16,123 nt of DNA from Nitrospirota bacterium (GTDB lineage: Bacteria > Nitrospirota > JAOUDF01): assembly GCA_029859385.1 (NCBI GenBank), contig JAOUDF010000033.1, positions 1 through 16,123 of the forward strand. The letters are read 5' to 3'. The stretch's first letter is position 1, and each line of letters begins with the position of its first letter. Both the position numbers and the translations under genes were made by a program. The notes under the pieces are model-generated. The model saw nothing but the letters and a program-made list of their open reading frames with translations. It was not told where the DNA came from and ran no database searches. Positions 7,336 through 14,036 of the stretch are shown piece by piece.

Positions 7336-7562
7336 CAGTAGAGTATCTTGTGAAGGATGGTTTTTGCAGCCTCGAAGTGCAGGTAGATGGCGACTGACAG
7401 GAAAGCCAGAACTCCCCCACCCAGCGCTGCCTTGGTCTTCGTAGAAAAACGACCGATAGCGCACCCGAATTTCTTGTGAATCGCCGCAAAGAGAAAAAAG
7501 TGGGCCAGCGCCATGACGGCGACTACCGCCACGCCAATGCCGATCTGCATGCCAAGACTCAT
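7335..7562 (-). CDS. Small two-helix membrane protein of unknown function, coupled to cbiG
   Basis: A 75-residue protein I do not recognise. Residues about 7-28 (IGIGVAVVAVMALAHFFLFAAI) and 46-63 (ALGGGVLAFLSVAIYLHF) are hydrophobic enough to span the membrane, joined by a basic loop (HKKFGCAIGRFSTKTK) that would lie in the cytoplasm by the positive-inside rule. The gene looks real: its ATG overlaps the creatininase stop by four bases (ATGA) and its TGA overlaps the cbiG ATG by one base. It is therefore locked between two cobalamin-operon genes and translated with them. Possible roles are anchoring corrin enzymes at the membrane, or a part of cobalt or corrinoid transport; neither is shown by the sequence. 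Confidence 0.8.
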   Translation of the reverse strand: MSLGMQIGIGVAVVAVMALAHFFLFAAIHKKFGCAIGRFSTKTKAALGGGVLAFLSVAIYLHFEAAKTILHKILY

Positions 7563-8278
7563 GGCTCGAAGGTCTCCATGGTTTTTATAACTTCAACCAG
7601 CTTTCCGGTCATCAACTCGATGCTTTTCTCCCCTTTTTCGGGAGATGCCTTGCCCGGGTCGCCCCAGACACCGGTGGGCCACAACCTGAACTTGTCCCGC
7701 GCCACAAACGGATCGGTGCGGCGGGGATACGACTCCGTATCCCGTCCCTTCACCAGGTCGGGACGAAGGTAGAGGATGTCCGACGTCTCCAGCTCGCCCG
7801 CGTGGGAGTCGTGCTTCGTCTCGATCAGGTCCTCGGCCTCCCATTTCACCATGTCGTAGATGGCGAAGACGGCGAACTTCGAATCGGCCAGCTCGTAGAT
7901 CAGCTCCTCGGCCACTTCGCGCATGGCGGCATAGTGCAGCGACCCGCCGTGCCCCGACGCCAGGATAAACCCGCGCAGGCCGTGCTTGTAGAGGGCTCGA
8001 ACCACATCCCTGATCAACCTGCGCAGCGTCTCGGCGGTGATGCTCACCGTGCCGGGGTGCTGGGCCGTGCTGGTGCAGACACCGTAGTGGATCGGCGCCG
8101 CCACGAAGGCCGGGGCCTGGTCGCTGGCCCGCCGCGCCACCTCCACCGCCTGTATGGTGTCGGTGGAAAGGGGGAGGTGGGTGCCGTGCTCCTCGATGGT
8201 GCCGAAGGGGATGATGACCGTCGTTGTCTTTTTCAACCCCTCAATGAACTCGGGCATGGTGATGTTTTCAAGAAGCAT
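7559..8278 (-). CDS. Creatininase-family metal-dependent amidohydrolase
   Basis: A 239-residue member of the creatininase fold, whose known members hydrolyse cyclic or linear amides (creatinine, FAPy intermediates in deazaflavin synthesis, the mycofactocin precursor peptide). Metal-ligand candidates are visible: Glu29 and His31 in GTIEEHGTHLPL, Asp40 in STDT, His110 in ASGHGGS, and Glu162 in HAGELETS. The usual NGHGGN is SGHGGS here. The ATG has AAGGAG 6 nt upstream (8290-8285). It follows cobM by 21 bp and overlaps the next gene by 4 bp, so it belongs to the cobalamin operon. No standard step of corrin synthesis needs a creatininase, so its substrate is unknown; a corrin amide, a lower-ligand precursor or a repair reaction are possible. 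Confidence 0.88.
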   Translation of the reverse strand: MLLENITMPEFIEGLKKTTTVIIPFGTIEEHGTHLPLSTDTIQAVEVARRASDQAPAFVAAPIHYGVCTSTAQHPGTVSITAETLRRLIRDVVRALYKHGLRGFILASGHGGSLHYAAMREVAEELIYELADSKFAVFAIYDMVKWEAEDLIETKHDSHAGELETSDILYLRPDLVKGRDTESYPRRTDPFVARDKFRLWPTGVWGDPGKASPEKGEKSIELMTGKLVEVIKTMETFEP

Positions 8279-8299
8279 ATCGTTCTCCTTCGGGCTCCC

Positions 8300-9052
8300 T
8301 CAGGAGCGGTACTCGTGGGTAAACTCCCTGTCGTACAGCTTCGATTTCTCGCCGCCCTTCCGGCCTGTCGCCTCGCCCACAATGATGAGGGCGGTCTTGC
8401 GGATCCCTGCCTCTTTTACCTTTTCGGCGATGTTGGCCAGCGTGCCGCGCACAATTCGCTCTTCGGGCCAGGATGCCTTCTCTACGACCGCTACTGGTGT
8501 TTCCGTGGTGTATTGCCCCTTCAGCAGCTCCGTCACCAGTTCTTCGATAGCCTGGGTGGTGAGGAAGACCACCATGGTGGAACCGTGCTTTGCCAGTTCA
8601 GCGATGCGCTCGGAATCGGGCACCGGCGTCCTGCCCGCCATGCGGGTGAGGATTACCGTCTGGGTCACCTCGGGGATGGTGTACTCGATCCCCAGCGCCG
8701 CCGATGCGGCAAAGGCCGAGCTTACTCCCGGGACCACCGTGTACGGAATCCCCAGCTTCTCCAGCTCCTCCATCTGTTCGCCGATGGCGCCGTAGAGCGA
8801 CGGGTCGCCGGTGTGCACCCGGACCACCTTCTTCCCCGCCCGGACGCCCTCCGCCATGACCTGCACCATCTCTTCGAGATTCATGGAGGCGCTGTTGTGG
8901 ATCGCCGCTTCGGGCCGGGCATAGGCATCGATGACCTGCCGGTTCACCAGTGAACCCGCGTAGATGACGACATCGGCCTCTTCGATCAGCCGTGCCCCTT
9001 TTACGGTAATGAGCTCCGGATTACCGGGACCGGCGCCGATGAAATGGACCAT
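8300..9052 (-). CDS. cobM: Cobalt-precorrin-4 C11-methyltransferase (CbiF/CobM)
   Basis: SAM-dependent methyltransferase that adds the methyl group at C11 of (cobalt-)precorrin-4. The 250-residue length is normal. Diagnostic segments are VHFIGAGPGNPELITVKG at the start, DVVIYAGSLVN, VVRVHTGDPSLYGAIGEQ, YTVVPGVSSAFAASAALG, PEVTQTVILTRMAGRTPVP, and GTLANIAEKVKEAGI followed by TALIIVG. AGAGG lies 5 nt before the ATG. The gene precedes the creatininase gene by 21 bp; upstream it is separated from cobI by a 75-bp gap that holds the first half of a double-hairpin repeat. In the anaerobic pathway the product is the substrate of CbiG, encoded two genes downstream. Confidence 0.96.
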   Translation of the reverse strand: MVHFIGAGPGNPELITVKGARLIEEADVVIYAGSLVNRQVIDAYARPEAAIHNSASMNLEEMVQVMAEGVRAGKKVVRVHTGDPSLYGAIGEQMEELEKLGIPYTVVPGVSSAFAASAALGIEYTIPEVTQTVILTRMAGRTPVPDSERIAELAKHGSTMVVFLTTQAIEELVTELLKGQYTTETPVAVVEKASWPEERIVRGTLANIAEKVKEAGIRKTALIIVGEATGRKGGEKSKLYDREFTHEYRS

Positions 9053-9089
9053 CTGAACCTCTTACATCAGTATAAAAATGCCTAAAGCC

Positions 9090-9165
9090 GTCATTCCGGC
9101 GGACGCCGGAATCCAGTCTGCAAATAATTACGCAACCTCTGGACACCGGTTCTCACCGGTGTGAC
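9090..9165. repeat. Double-hairpin REP-like element, copy 1
   Basis: A 76-bp element with GTCA/TGAC ends. It is made of two perfect 8-bp hairpins: ATTCCGGC-GGAC-GCCGGAAT (9093-9112) and ACACCGGT-TCTC-ACCGGTGT (9143-9162), separated by a spacer bounded by CCAG and CTGG. The second hairpin lies inside the 3' end of cobI and supplies its last codons. It is almost the mirror image of copy 2 on the other side of cobI. The sequence style (GTCATTCC..GGAATCCAG) is that of dispersed repetitive extragenic palindromes common in Proteobacteria. Confidence 0.85.
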
Positions 9166-9880
9166 GACCATTACTCTTCACTATCATGATAGTCATGTAA
9201 TCGATCTTCGTTCCTTTTAACCCCTCAAGGCTCTTGCAGAGCATCTGCTGTTCGTGGCCGCAGCGGCTTATCAAATGCGCCCGCTCGAGGAGCCCCATCT
9301 CGTCCAGCAGGCCGCAGACGTCGTCGAAGACCCTGTTGAGCTTCATGAGCACCACGGTCTCGAATCGCTCCAGCGCCTCGCGGATCTTCTCCATGCCGTA
9401 GGTTGCGGGGATCACCGCCAGCCGTTCGTCGGCCTCAGTCAGCGGAATCCGTGTCGCCGCCGCCGATGCCATTACCGACGAAATGCCGGGGATCACTTCT
9501 ATCCAGACCTGGGGCTCCCTCTCTTCCACCAGCGCCATCAGGTAGCTGAAGGTGCTGTAAAAAAGCGGGTCGCCGATGGTGATAAAGGCGCAGTCGCGGC
9601 CCTGCCTCAAATGGGCAAGGATGGTCTCCGCCGCCGTCTCCCGGGCCTGGCGCAGCACCTCCTGGTCCTTGGTCATCGGCATCAGGAGTTCCACGATCTC
9701 GTGGCCGTCCAGGTCGACATGCTTTTCGATGATCGAAAGCGCCAGGCTGCCCGCCTCTTCCGCCGACTTGGGGACGCAGATCACCGGCGTGTTGTTGAGG
9801 ACGCGGGCGGCCTTTATCGTGAGAAGATCAGGGTCGCCGGGGCCGACGCCGATGCCGTAGAATGTTCCGTAGTTTGCCAT
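9128..9880 (-). CDS. cobI: Cobalt-precorrin-2 C20-methyltransferase (CbiL/CobI)
   Basis: First committed ring methylation after cobalt insertion: adds a methyl group at C20 of (cobalt-)factor/precorrin-2 using SAM. Visible motifs are FYGIGVGPGDPDLLTIKA (residues 7-24), PVICVPKS, CAFITIGDPLFYSTFSYL, IEVIPGISSVMASAAA and VVLMKLNRVFDDV. The conserved domain ends at MTIMIVK; the last 14 or so residues (SNGRHTGENRCPEVA) are encoded by the inner hairpin of repeat copy 1, so the original stop has been replaced. The ribosome-binding site is weak (only GAGAG about 14 nt upstream), and repeat copy 2 ends 26 nt before the ATG. The gene is thus bracketed by inverted copies of the same element within an otherwise compact operon. 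Confidence 0.95.
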   Translation of the reverse strand: MANYGTFYGIGVGPGDPDLLTIKAARVLNNTPVICVPKSAEEAGSLALSIIEKHVDLDGHEIVELLMPMTKDQEVLRQARETAAETILAHLRQGRDCAFITIGDPLFYSTFSYLMALVEEREPQVWIEVIPGISSVMASAAATRIPLTEADERLAVIPATYGMEKIREALERFETVVLMKLNRVFDDVCGLLDEMGLLERAHLISRCGHEQQMLCKSLEGLKGTKIDYMTIMIVKSNGRHTGENRCPEVA

Positions 9881-9905
9881 CTTAATAGTGGTCTCTCAAA
9901 AAGCC

Positions 9906-9983
9906 GTCACACCGGTGAAAACCGGTGTCCAGTGGTTTTGTAACTGCTCTAACAAACTGGATTCCGGCTTTCGCCGGAATGAC
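9906..9983. repeat. Double-hairpin REP-like element, copy 2 (inverted relative to copy 1)
   Basis: A 78-bp element with hairpins ACACCGGT-GAAA-ACCGGTGT (9909-9928) and ATTCCGGC-TTTC-GCCGGAAT (9961-9980) and GTCA/TGAC ends. Its reverse complement aligns with copy 1 over both hairpins and also partly in the spacer (a shared TTAC..AACC block), so the two are copies of one unit rather than unrelated palindromes. It occupies most of the 137-bp gap between cobL and cobI. Confidence 0.85.
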
Positions 9984-10017
9984 AACAAATCGCCTTCTAC
10001 AGCCTTATGCGGCATTA

Positions 10018-11229
10018 TTATTTGACGCCGGTAACTATGAACACAGGGTTTTCCGCCTTGAACATCCGTCTTCCGGCGAGGTCAGCCGTGCGCGAGATGT
10101 TGACGGTGCAGACTTCCGGGTTGTAGCCCCTCTCCGTCAGGAACGCCGTCGCCTCGGTCATCGTCTCCAGCAGCACCGAGTTGACCACAATCCTGCCGCC
10201 GGGCTTCAAGGCCCTGTCGGAGGCGTCGAGTATACCACGGATGCTCCCGCCGCTTCCACCGATAAAGACCCGGTCGGGGGCGGGCAGCCCCGCAAGGGCC
10301 TCCGGCGCCTCGCCCTGCACCAGCGTGATGTTCCTCGAACCATAGCTCGCCATGTTCTGCCGGATGAACTCGACCATGCCCGAATCCTTTTCCACCGCAT
10401 AAACCCGGCCCCTCGGCATCAGCGAAGCCGCCTCCAGCGACAGCGAACCGGAACCGGCTCCGATATCCCACAGCACGCAGTTCGGCGACAGGGCAAGCTT
10501 GGCCAGCGACACGGCCCGCACCTCGGCCTTGGTGATCATGCCGTTCTTGTGGGCATAGGCAGAGTCAGGCAGGCCGATGAGAGCTCCGCGCGGCGTTGAT
10601 GTCTCGCCCTTTTTCCGGACGACCACCACGTTCATCGGCGAGAACTCCCGGCCCTCCATCTCCTCCGGCGACCCTTCGGTGACCCGCTCCGACTCCTCAC
10701 CCAGGTCCTCGCAGACCGTCATGCGGCAATCGGCGTAGCCATACTCCCGCAGCGCCCCGGCAATGACCGCCGGCGTATGGGTCGGGTCGGTGAAGATGCC
10801 CACCGTATCCGCCTGCTCCAGCGCGCTCCACAGGGTGTCGAGGTCCCGCCCCTCGCCCTTGCCGTGCAGGCTCACCATCGCCGCATGAGACCAGGGGGCG
10901 CGGGCGTGGGCAAAGGCCCATTGCATGCTGCTCACCGCGGGGATAATCTCGACCTCGTCCTTTGGAAAGTTCCGGAGGAGAAAGTCGGCGATGCCGAAGA
11001 ACCCCGGATCGCCCGAGGCCAGCACCACCACATCCTTGTCCGGATTGGCGCGGATGACGTCCACGATCTTCTGCAAGTCGGCGCCAATAGGGTGCTTTTC
11101 ACCCTTGGCGTCAGGAAACAGCTCCAGCATCCGCTTTCCGCCGAAGAGGATATCGGCCGAGAGGATGAGGTTGGAACTCGATGATGACAGGCCTGCGCGG
11201 CCGTCGATGTCTATGCCGATGATGTGCAT
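10018..11229 (-). CDS. cobL: Bifunctional cobalt-precorrin-7 C5-methyltransferase / cobalt-precorrin-6B C15-methyltransferase (CbiE-CbiT fusion, CobL type)
   Basis: Two-domain enzyme that methylates C15 with decarboxylation of the C12 acetate side chain (CbiT part) and methylates C5 (CbiE part). The 403-residue length fits the fused CobL form. The N-terminal CbiE domain (about 1-205) shows HIIGIDIDG, VVVLASGDPGFFGIA (residues 67-81), VEIIPAVSSMQWAFA and LHGKGEGRDL. The C-terminal CbiT domain (about 215-403) has the class I SAM-binding motif LWDIGAGSGSLSLEAA (residues 253-268), VYAVEKD, FIGGSGGSIRGIL and PGGRIVVNSVLLET. The ATG at 11229 is preceded by AGGTGAG 12 nt away, and that AGGT is part of the attC-like site of the upstream cassette, so the present leader was formed by the insertion. 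Downstream the gap to cobI contains repeat copy 2. Confidence 0.95.
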   Translation of the reverse strand: MHIIGIDIDGRAGLSSSSSNLILSADILFGGKRMLELFPDAKGEKHPIGADLQKIVDVIRANPDKDVVVLASGDPGFFGIADFLLRNFPKDEVEIIPAVSSMQWAFAHARAPWSHAAMVSLHGKGEGRDLDTLWSALEQADTVGIFTDPTHTPAVIAGALREYGYADCRMTVCEDLGEESERVTEGSPEEMEGREFSPMNVVVVRKKGETSTPRGALIGLPDSAYAHKNGMITKAEVRAVSLAKLALSPNCVLWDIGAGSGSLSLEAASLMPRGRVYAVEKDSGMVEFIRQNMASYGSRNITLVQGEAPEALAGLPAPDRVFIGGSGGSIRGILDASDRALKPGGRIVVNSVLLETMTEATAFLTERGYNPEVCTVNISRTADLAGRRMFKAENPVFIVTGVK

Positions 11230-11244
11230 GGGGTATTTTAGCTC

Positions 11245-11304
11245 ACCTAACGATCGAGGTCACCCGCACCGTGAAGCGGCTTCGGGTGGAGTGCCTTGTT
11301 GGAC
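11245..11304 (-). other. attC-like integron recombination site
   Basis: On the minus strand a 60-bp stretch is bounded by GTCCAAC (11304-11298, fits the R'' consensus RYYYAAC) and GTTAGGT (11251-11245, fits the R' consensus GTTRRRY). These pair with four Watson-Crick, two wobble and one mismatched position. The centre folds into CACCCG/CGGGTG (11288-11283 with 11266-11261) enclosing CCG/CGG. Size, end motifs, orientation and position at the 3' end of a gene match a 59-base element. The L boxes pair poorly, so the site may be degenerate. Confidence 0.65.
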
Positions 11305-11937
11305 GTTGGGCTTTGCTGCTATCTCGTTCCATATCTTGGTCCACCGCTTCTTCAAATAGCACATGTAGCCCATCTGCGTGCTCGGCGCGAACATTTGCAG
11401 CCCTGCAGAGGGGGCACCTGATTTGTTCGCGCCGTACCGATACAGTTGATCGGGTGTTCGGTCGATTCCATGAAAAACCTTGAATCCGAGGGTGTCCTCA
11501 ATATCCTGAGCGGAGATTTCCCAGGGTGTGTGCCATTCGAATTCGGCGCTTGGAAGCAACTCGTGGTATTTACGGCGGAGCCCTGAGATATCGTGATTCA
11601 TGGAATCGGGTTGCGTTCCCAGGCGCAATACACATGCCTTGAGGAATTGCTCGGTCGCTAGATGGAGCAGATAGAAGCAGACACTAGCCTGAGGCCACTC
11701 AATATCCTTGCCCGACTCACCTGCTCGCTCGCAGAGATGGACTGCCGCATCGAGAAAGGCCTGGCTCAGCCGATAGAGCCGTTCAGGGTGTGGGAGTTGC
11801 TTGAAGCTGGCAGAGTCGATATGGATACCCTGCCAACGTTTGTCGGAAGGGTATGGGGCATATTCCCGGTGGACTTTGCCGTCACGGTCAACCCATTCGG
11901 CGACCAAGAGGTTTTCGTTGGGTTTATCCTCAGTCAT
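11260..11937 (-). CDS. HEPN-like domain protein on a putative integron cassette
   Basis: A 225-residue protein of unknown function. Residues about 82-123 (PQASVCFYLLHLATEQFLKACVLRLG ... NHDISGLRRKY) resemble the core helices of HEPN domains, in which a helical bundle ends with a conserved HD-L segment. I see no Rx4-6H ribonuclease motif, so the toxic RNase form of HEPN is not supported. The N-terminus (VAEWVDRDGKVHREYAPYP) is not recognised. Residues 212-225 (VQQGTPPEAASRCG) are encoded by the attC-like site, a typical feature of cassette genes. The start ATG at 11937 has only a weak GGTGA before it. Its presence between cobalamin genes is best explained by insertion rather than by a role in B12 synthesis. 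Confidence 0.7.
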   Translation of the reverse strand: MTEDKPNENLLVAEWVDRDGKVHREYAPYPSDKRWQGIHIDSASFKQLPHPERLYRLSQAFLDAAVHLCERAGESGKDIEWPQASVCFYLLHLATEQFLKACVLRLGTQPDSMNHDISGLRRKYHELLPSAEFEWHTPWEISAQDIEDTLGFKVFHGIDRTPDQLYRYGANKSGAPSAGLQMFAPSTQMGYMCYLKKRWTKIWNEIAAKPNVQQGTPPEAASRCG

Positions 11938-12016
11938 GTTTCACCGACGCCCATAACCAGTTATTAGATAGCTTCTGTCTAAAACCACCATTGTAAAGAT
12001 AATCATTCTTTATGAA

Positions 12017-12838
12017 CTACAACTCTTCGTACAGCCCCAACCTTTTCCCCTGCTCCCCCCGCGCCTGCTCCACCAGTTCCATCGACTGCTGCCACGACTC
12101 ACCACAAAAAGCGGCAAAGCCTTTCAACCGATTCTCTTCGGGCAGCAGCGGCCCTCCTGCCTTGGCCTGCCCGACGGCAAACTCGTACTCAGCCAGGAAC
12201 CGGATGTATTCGCGCCGTTTCTCCTTGGGAATGATGATGGGAGGAAAGCCCGATTTCAGTACGGGCAGGTTTGCCGCCAGTCGGGCCATTCTTCCGTTGC
12301 CGTCGAAAAAAGGATGGATGCGCACGAAGGAAACGTGAAGGGCGACACATGCCTGCAAGGCCTGATCTTGATCCAGTGTTTCCGTCGATGAAGAGTTGAG
12401 CAGCGCCAGCCATTGCGTCATAAGGCCCGGTACCTCTTCAGGCGCGGCGTATTCGATGAAGACCTGTTTCTCGTCATCGGTAACGAAATAGGTGCCGTTG
12501 GGCTCCTTCTTCCAGGCGCCGACGGGCCGCATGATATCGACCACCGATTCAGTCTGCACTGCCCGGTGCAGGGCGAAGAGGTCCTCCTCCGTGATGGCCG
12601 CATTTCTTCGGACAAGCTCGTAGATCAGGTCGATGGCCCTGGCGTGGCCTACCACTTCCTGATGGTCCTTGAGCGGCTTGCCGGAGATGGTCAACCCTTC
12701 TTCAATGACGAAGGCGGTTTCACCCAGGGTGAGGGTATTCCCCTCGATAGCCGTGGAGGTGTGGGTCCAGAGGTTGCGGAGCCGGGCGATGAGGGCGTCG
12801 CGAATATCGTGGTCGAGTCCGTTGAGGAAGTGAGGCAT
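12017..12838 (-). CDS. Fic-domain protein, predicted AMP-transferase with N-terminal inhibitory motif (class II)
   Basis: Fic enzymes usually transfer AMP from ATP to hydroxyl side chains of target proteins. The 273-residue protein has the complete active-site motif HPFFDGNGRMAR (residues 175-186; catalytic His175, with Asn181 and Arg183 for phosphate binding). It also has an inhibitory-helix motif STAIEGN (Ser28-Glu32-Gly33) that fits [S/T]xxxE[G/N], so it belongs to the autoinhibited class II group. The N-terminal part (LWTHTSTAIEGNTLTLGET) and HARAIDLI also match the family. No antitoxin gene is adjacent; inhibition would be in cis. It lies 58 bp downstream of cbiD and 79 bp upstream of the HEPN-like gene, in the same orientation as the operon but with no known link to B12. 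A weak AGGGA precedes the ATG. Confidence 0.92.
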   Translation of the reverse strand: MPHFLNGLDHDIRDALIARLRNLWTHTSTAIEGNTLTLGETAFVIEEGLTISGKPLKDHQEVVGHARAIDLIYELVRRNAAITEEDLFALHRAVQTESVVDIMRPVGAWKKEPNGTYFVTDDEKQVFIEYAAPEEVPGLMTQWLALLNSSSTETLDQDQALQACVALHVSFVRIHPFFDGNGRMARLAANLPVLKSGFPPIIIPKEKRREYIRFLAEYEFAVGQAKAGGPLLPEENRLKGFAAFCGESWQQSMELVEQARGEQGKRLGLYEEL

Positions 12839-12896
12839 AGCCGGGTTTCCCTATGTGTTTGAGCTGTTTGTCTGCACGAGGGATGATAGCACAAAA

Positions 12897-14036
12897 CTAT
12901 ATCCGGTGGAGAATTTCCCCCTCATACGAAAGCAGCACCAGTTCCAGCCGGGCCTTCTCCCCAAGAACCTTCCGGGCCTCCGCCGCATACTTGCGACAGG
13001 TCTCGGCATAGAGCTTCGGGGCGATCTCCGGCGCGGTGTCGATGATCTGAGTAACATGCCGGGCGGTGTTGGCCTCGCCGATCTGCTGGATCAGCTCCGC
13101 ATCCGCACCCAGGCCGCGTGCCCATTGGGCGATCTCTTCCACGTCGAGAAACGACGCGTTGCAGTTGGTGTCCATATACCCCATGGCAACTTTGGAGAAC
13201 TTACCGAATTGTCCGACGATGATGACCCGGTCGACGCCCTTGTCCGCGCAGTCGCGGAGGGTAAAGCCTACGTGGTCGCCCATGTGGATGAATGCCTCTT
13301 CCGGCAGTTCGGGGTAAAGGGCCATGGCCGCCTCTTCGCTCACCCGGCCGGGGGTGAGGACCACGGTGCGCCGGGCCCTCTCGGAGGCCAGGGCCACGTC
13401 GATCTCCACGGCGATGGTTTCCTCCCACGCCCGGGTGGAGATGGGCTCCACGATGCCGCTGGTGCCCAGAATGGAGATGCCGCCGACGATGCCGAGGCGC
13501 GCGTTGAGGGTCTTCTCCGCCAGCTTTTCGCCGGTGGGCACGGAGATGACGATCTCCAGTCCCTGATTCGGCATGACCTCCCGGACGGCGTCGATGATCA
13601 TCCGCCTCGGGGCAGGAGTGATGGACGGTTCGCCAACGGCCACGGCAAGGCCGGGGCGGGTGACGGTGCCGACGCCGGGGCCATTCCTTAACGTAATATC
13701 GCTTCCGGAATTTCGCGATACCCGCGCGCAGATCTCGGCGCCGTCGGTGATGTCGGGGTCGTCGCCCGCCTCTTTTATGACGACGGCCTCGGCCCAGTCC
13801 GCACTCCACGTGCATCGCTCGACCTGAAAGAGGACATCGACACTGTTGGGGAGCGAAAGCGTTACCTCTGCGACCTTCTCCTGCGTTGACAGCACATGGG
13901 CGGCGGCCTTCGCGGCAGCCGCGGCGGTGGCGCCGGTGGTGAAGCCCCGCCGGAGGACCTGATCGCCGACCTTTACCGTCATCTCCAGGTTGTTGCTGAT
14001 GACCCGATGGCGGGGGGGCTGATACAGGCTGCTCAC
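12897..14036 (-). CDS. cbiD: Cobalt-precorrin-5B C1-methyltransferase CbiD
   Basis: SAM-dependent methyltransferase that methylates C1 in the anaerobic corrin pathway; it has no counterpart in the aerobic route, so it helps define the pathway. The 379-residue protein shows the CbiD start RRGFTTGATAAAAAKAA (residues 29-45), ITLRNGPGVGTVTRPGLAVAVGEPSI split across 110-140, LGIVGGISILGTSGIVEP, and FGKFSKVAMGYMDTNC. The start is a GTG at 14036 with an excellent GGAGGAG 5 nt upstream; that GTG overlaps the yacG stop by four bases (GTGA). The next in-frame ATG (13982) lacks a properly spaced ribosome-binding site. It is the last operon gene before the Fic/HEPN insertion. Confidence 0.96.
   Translation of the reverse strand: MSSLYQPPRHRVISNNLEMTVKVGDQVLRRGFTTGATAAAAAKAAAHVLSTQEKVAEVTLSLPNSVDVLFQVERCTWSADWAEAVVIKEAGDDPDITDGAEICARVSRNSGSDITLRNGPGVGTVTRPGLAVAVGEPSITPAPRRMIIDAVREVMPNQGLEIVISVPTGEKLAEKTLNARLGIVGGISILGTSGIVEPISTRAWEETIAVEIDVALASERARRTVVLTPGRVSEEAAMALYPELPEEAFIHMGDHVGFTLRDCADKGVDRVIIVGQFGKFSKVAMGYMDTNCNASFLDVEEIAQWARGLGADAELIQQIGEANTARHVTQIIDTAPEIAPKLYAETCRKYAAEARKVLGEKARLELVLLSYEGEILHRI

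Larger units (their letters stand above)
11245..11957 (-). mobile_element. Putative solitary integron gene cassette carrying the HEPN-like gene
   Basis: One gene followed at once by an attC-like site, with a very short 5' leader: this is cassette architecture. The left boundary would be within GTTAGGT (11251-11245). The other boundary could be GTTATGG (11957-11951), only 13 nt before the ATG, but it deviates from GTTRRRY at two positions and is therefore uncertain. No integron integrase gene and no second attC site are in the window, so it would be a single cassette inserted at a secondary site between the Fic gene and cobL. Confidence 0.55.

Noticed and set aside
7336..7464. Longer cbiG starting at an upstream ATG (7464)
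   Set aside because: The added residues are the shadow of the small membrane gene and are not CbiG-like; the ATG at 7335 starts at the conserved MKTAIIAITRGG and is coupled to the upstream stop.
7802..8953. A 383-codon plus-strand open frame opposite cobM and the creatininase gene
   Set aside because: It is the antisense shadow of two well-supported genes in GC-rich DNA; its translation is rich in His, Arg and Gly with no recognisable domain and no ribosome-binding site.
9090..9983. CRISPR array
   Set aside because: The repeats are short palindromic hairpins in inverted pairs around a gene, not regularly spaced direct repeats with unique spacers, and no cas genes are present.
12855..13691. 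A 278-codon plus-strand open frame opposite cbiD
   Set aside because: Antisense shadow of cbiD; low-complexity Gly/Asp/His-rich translation without family motifs.
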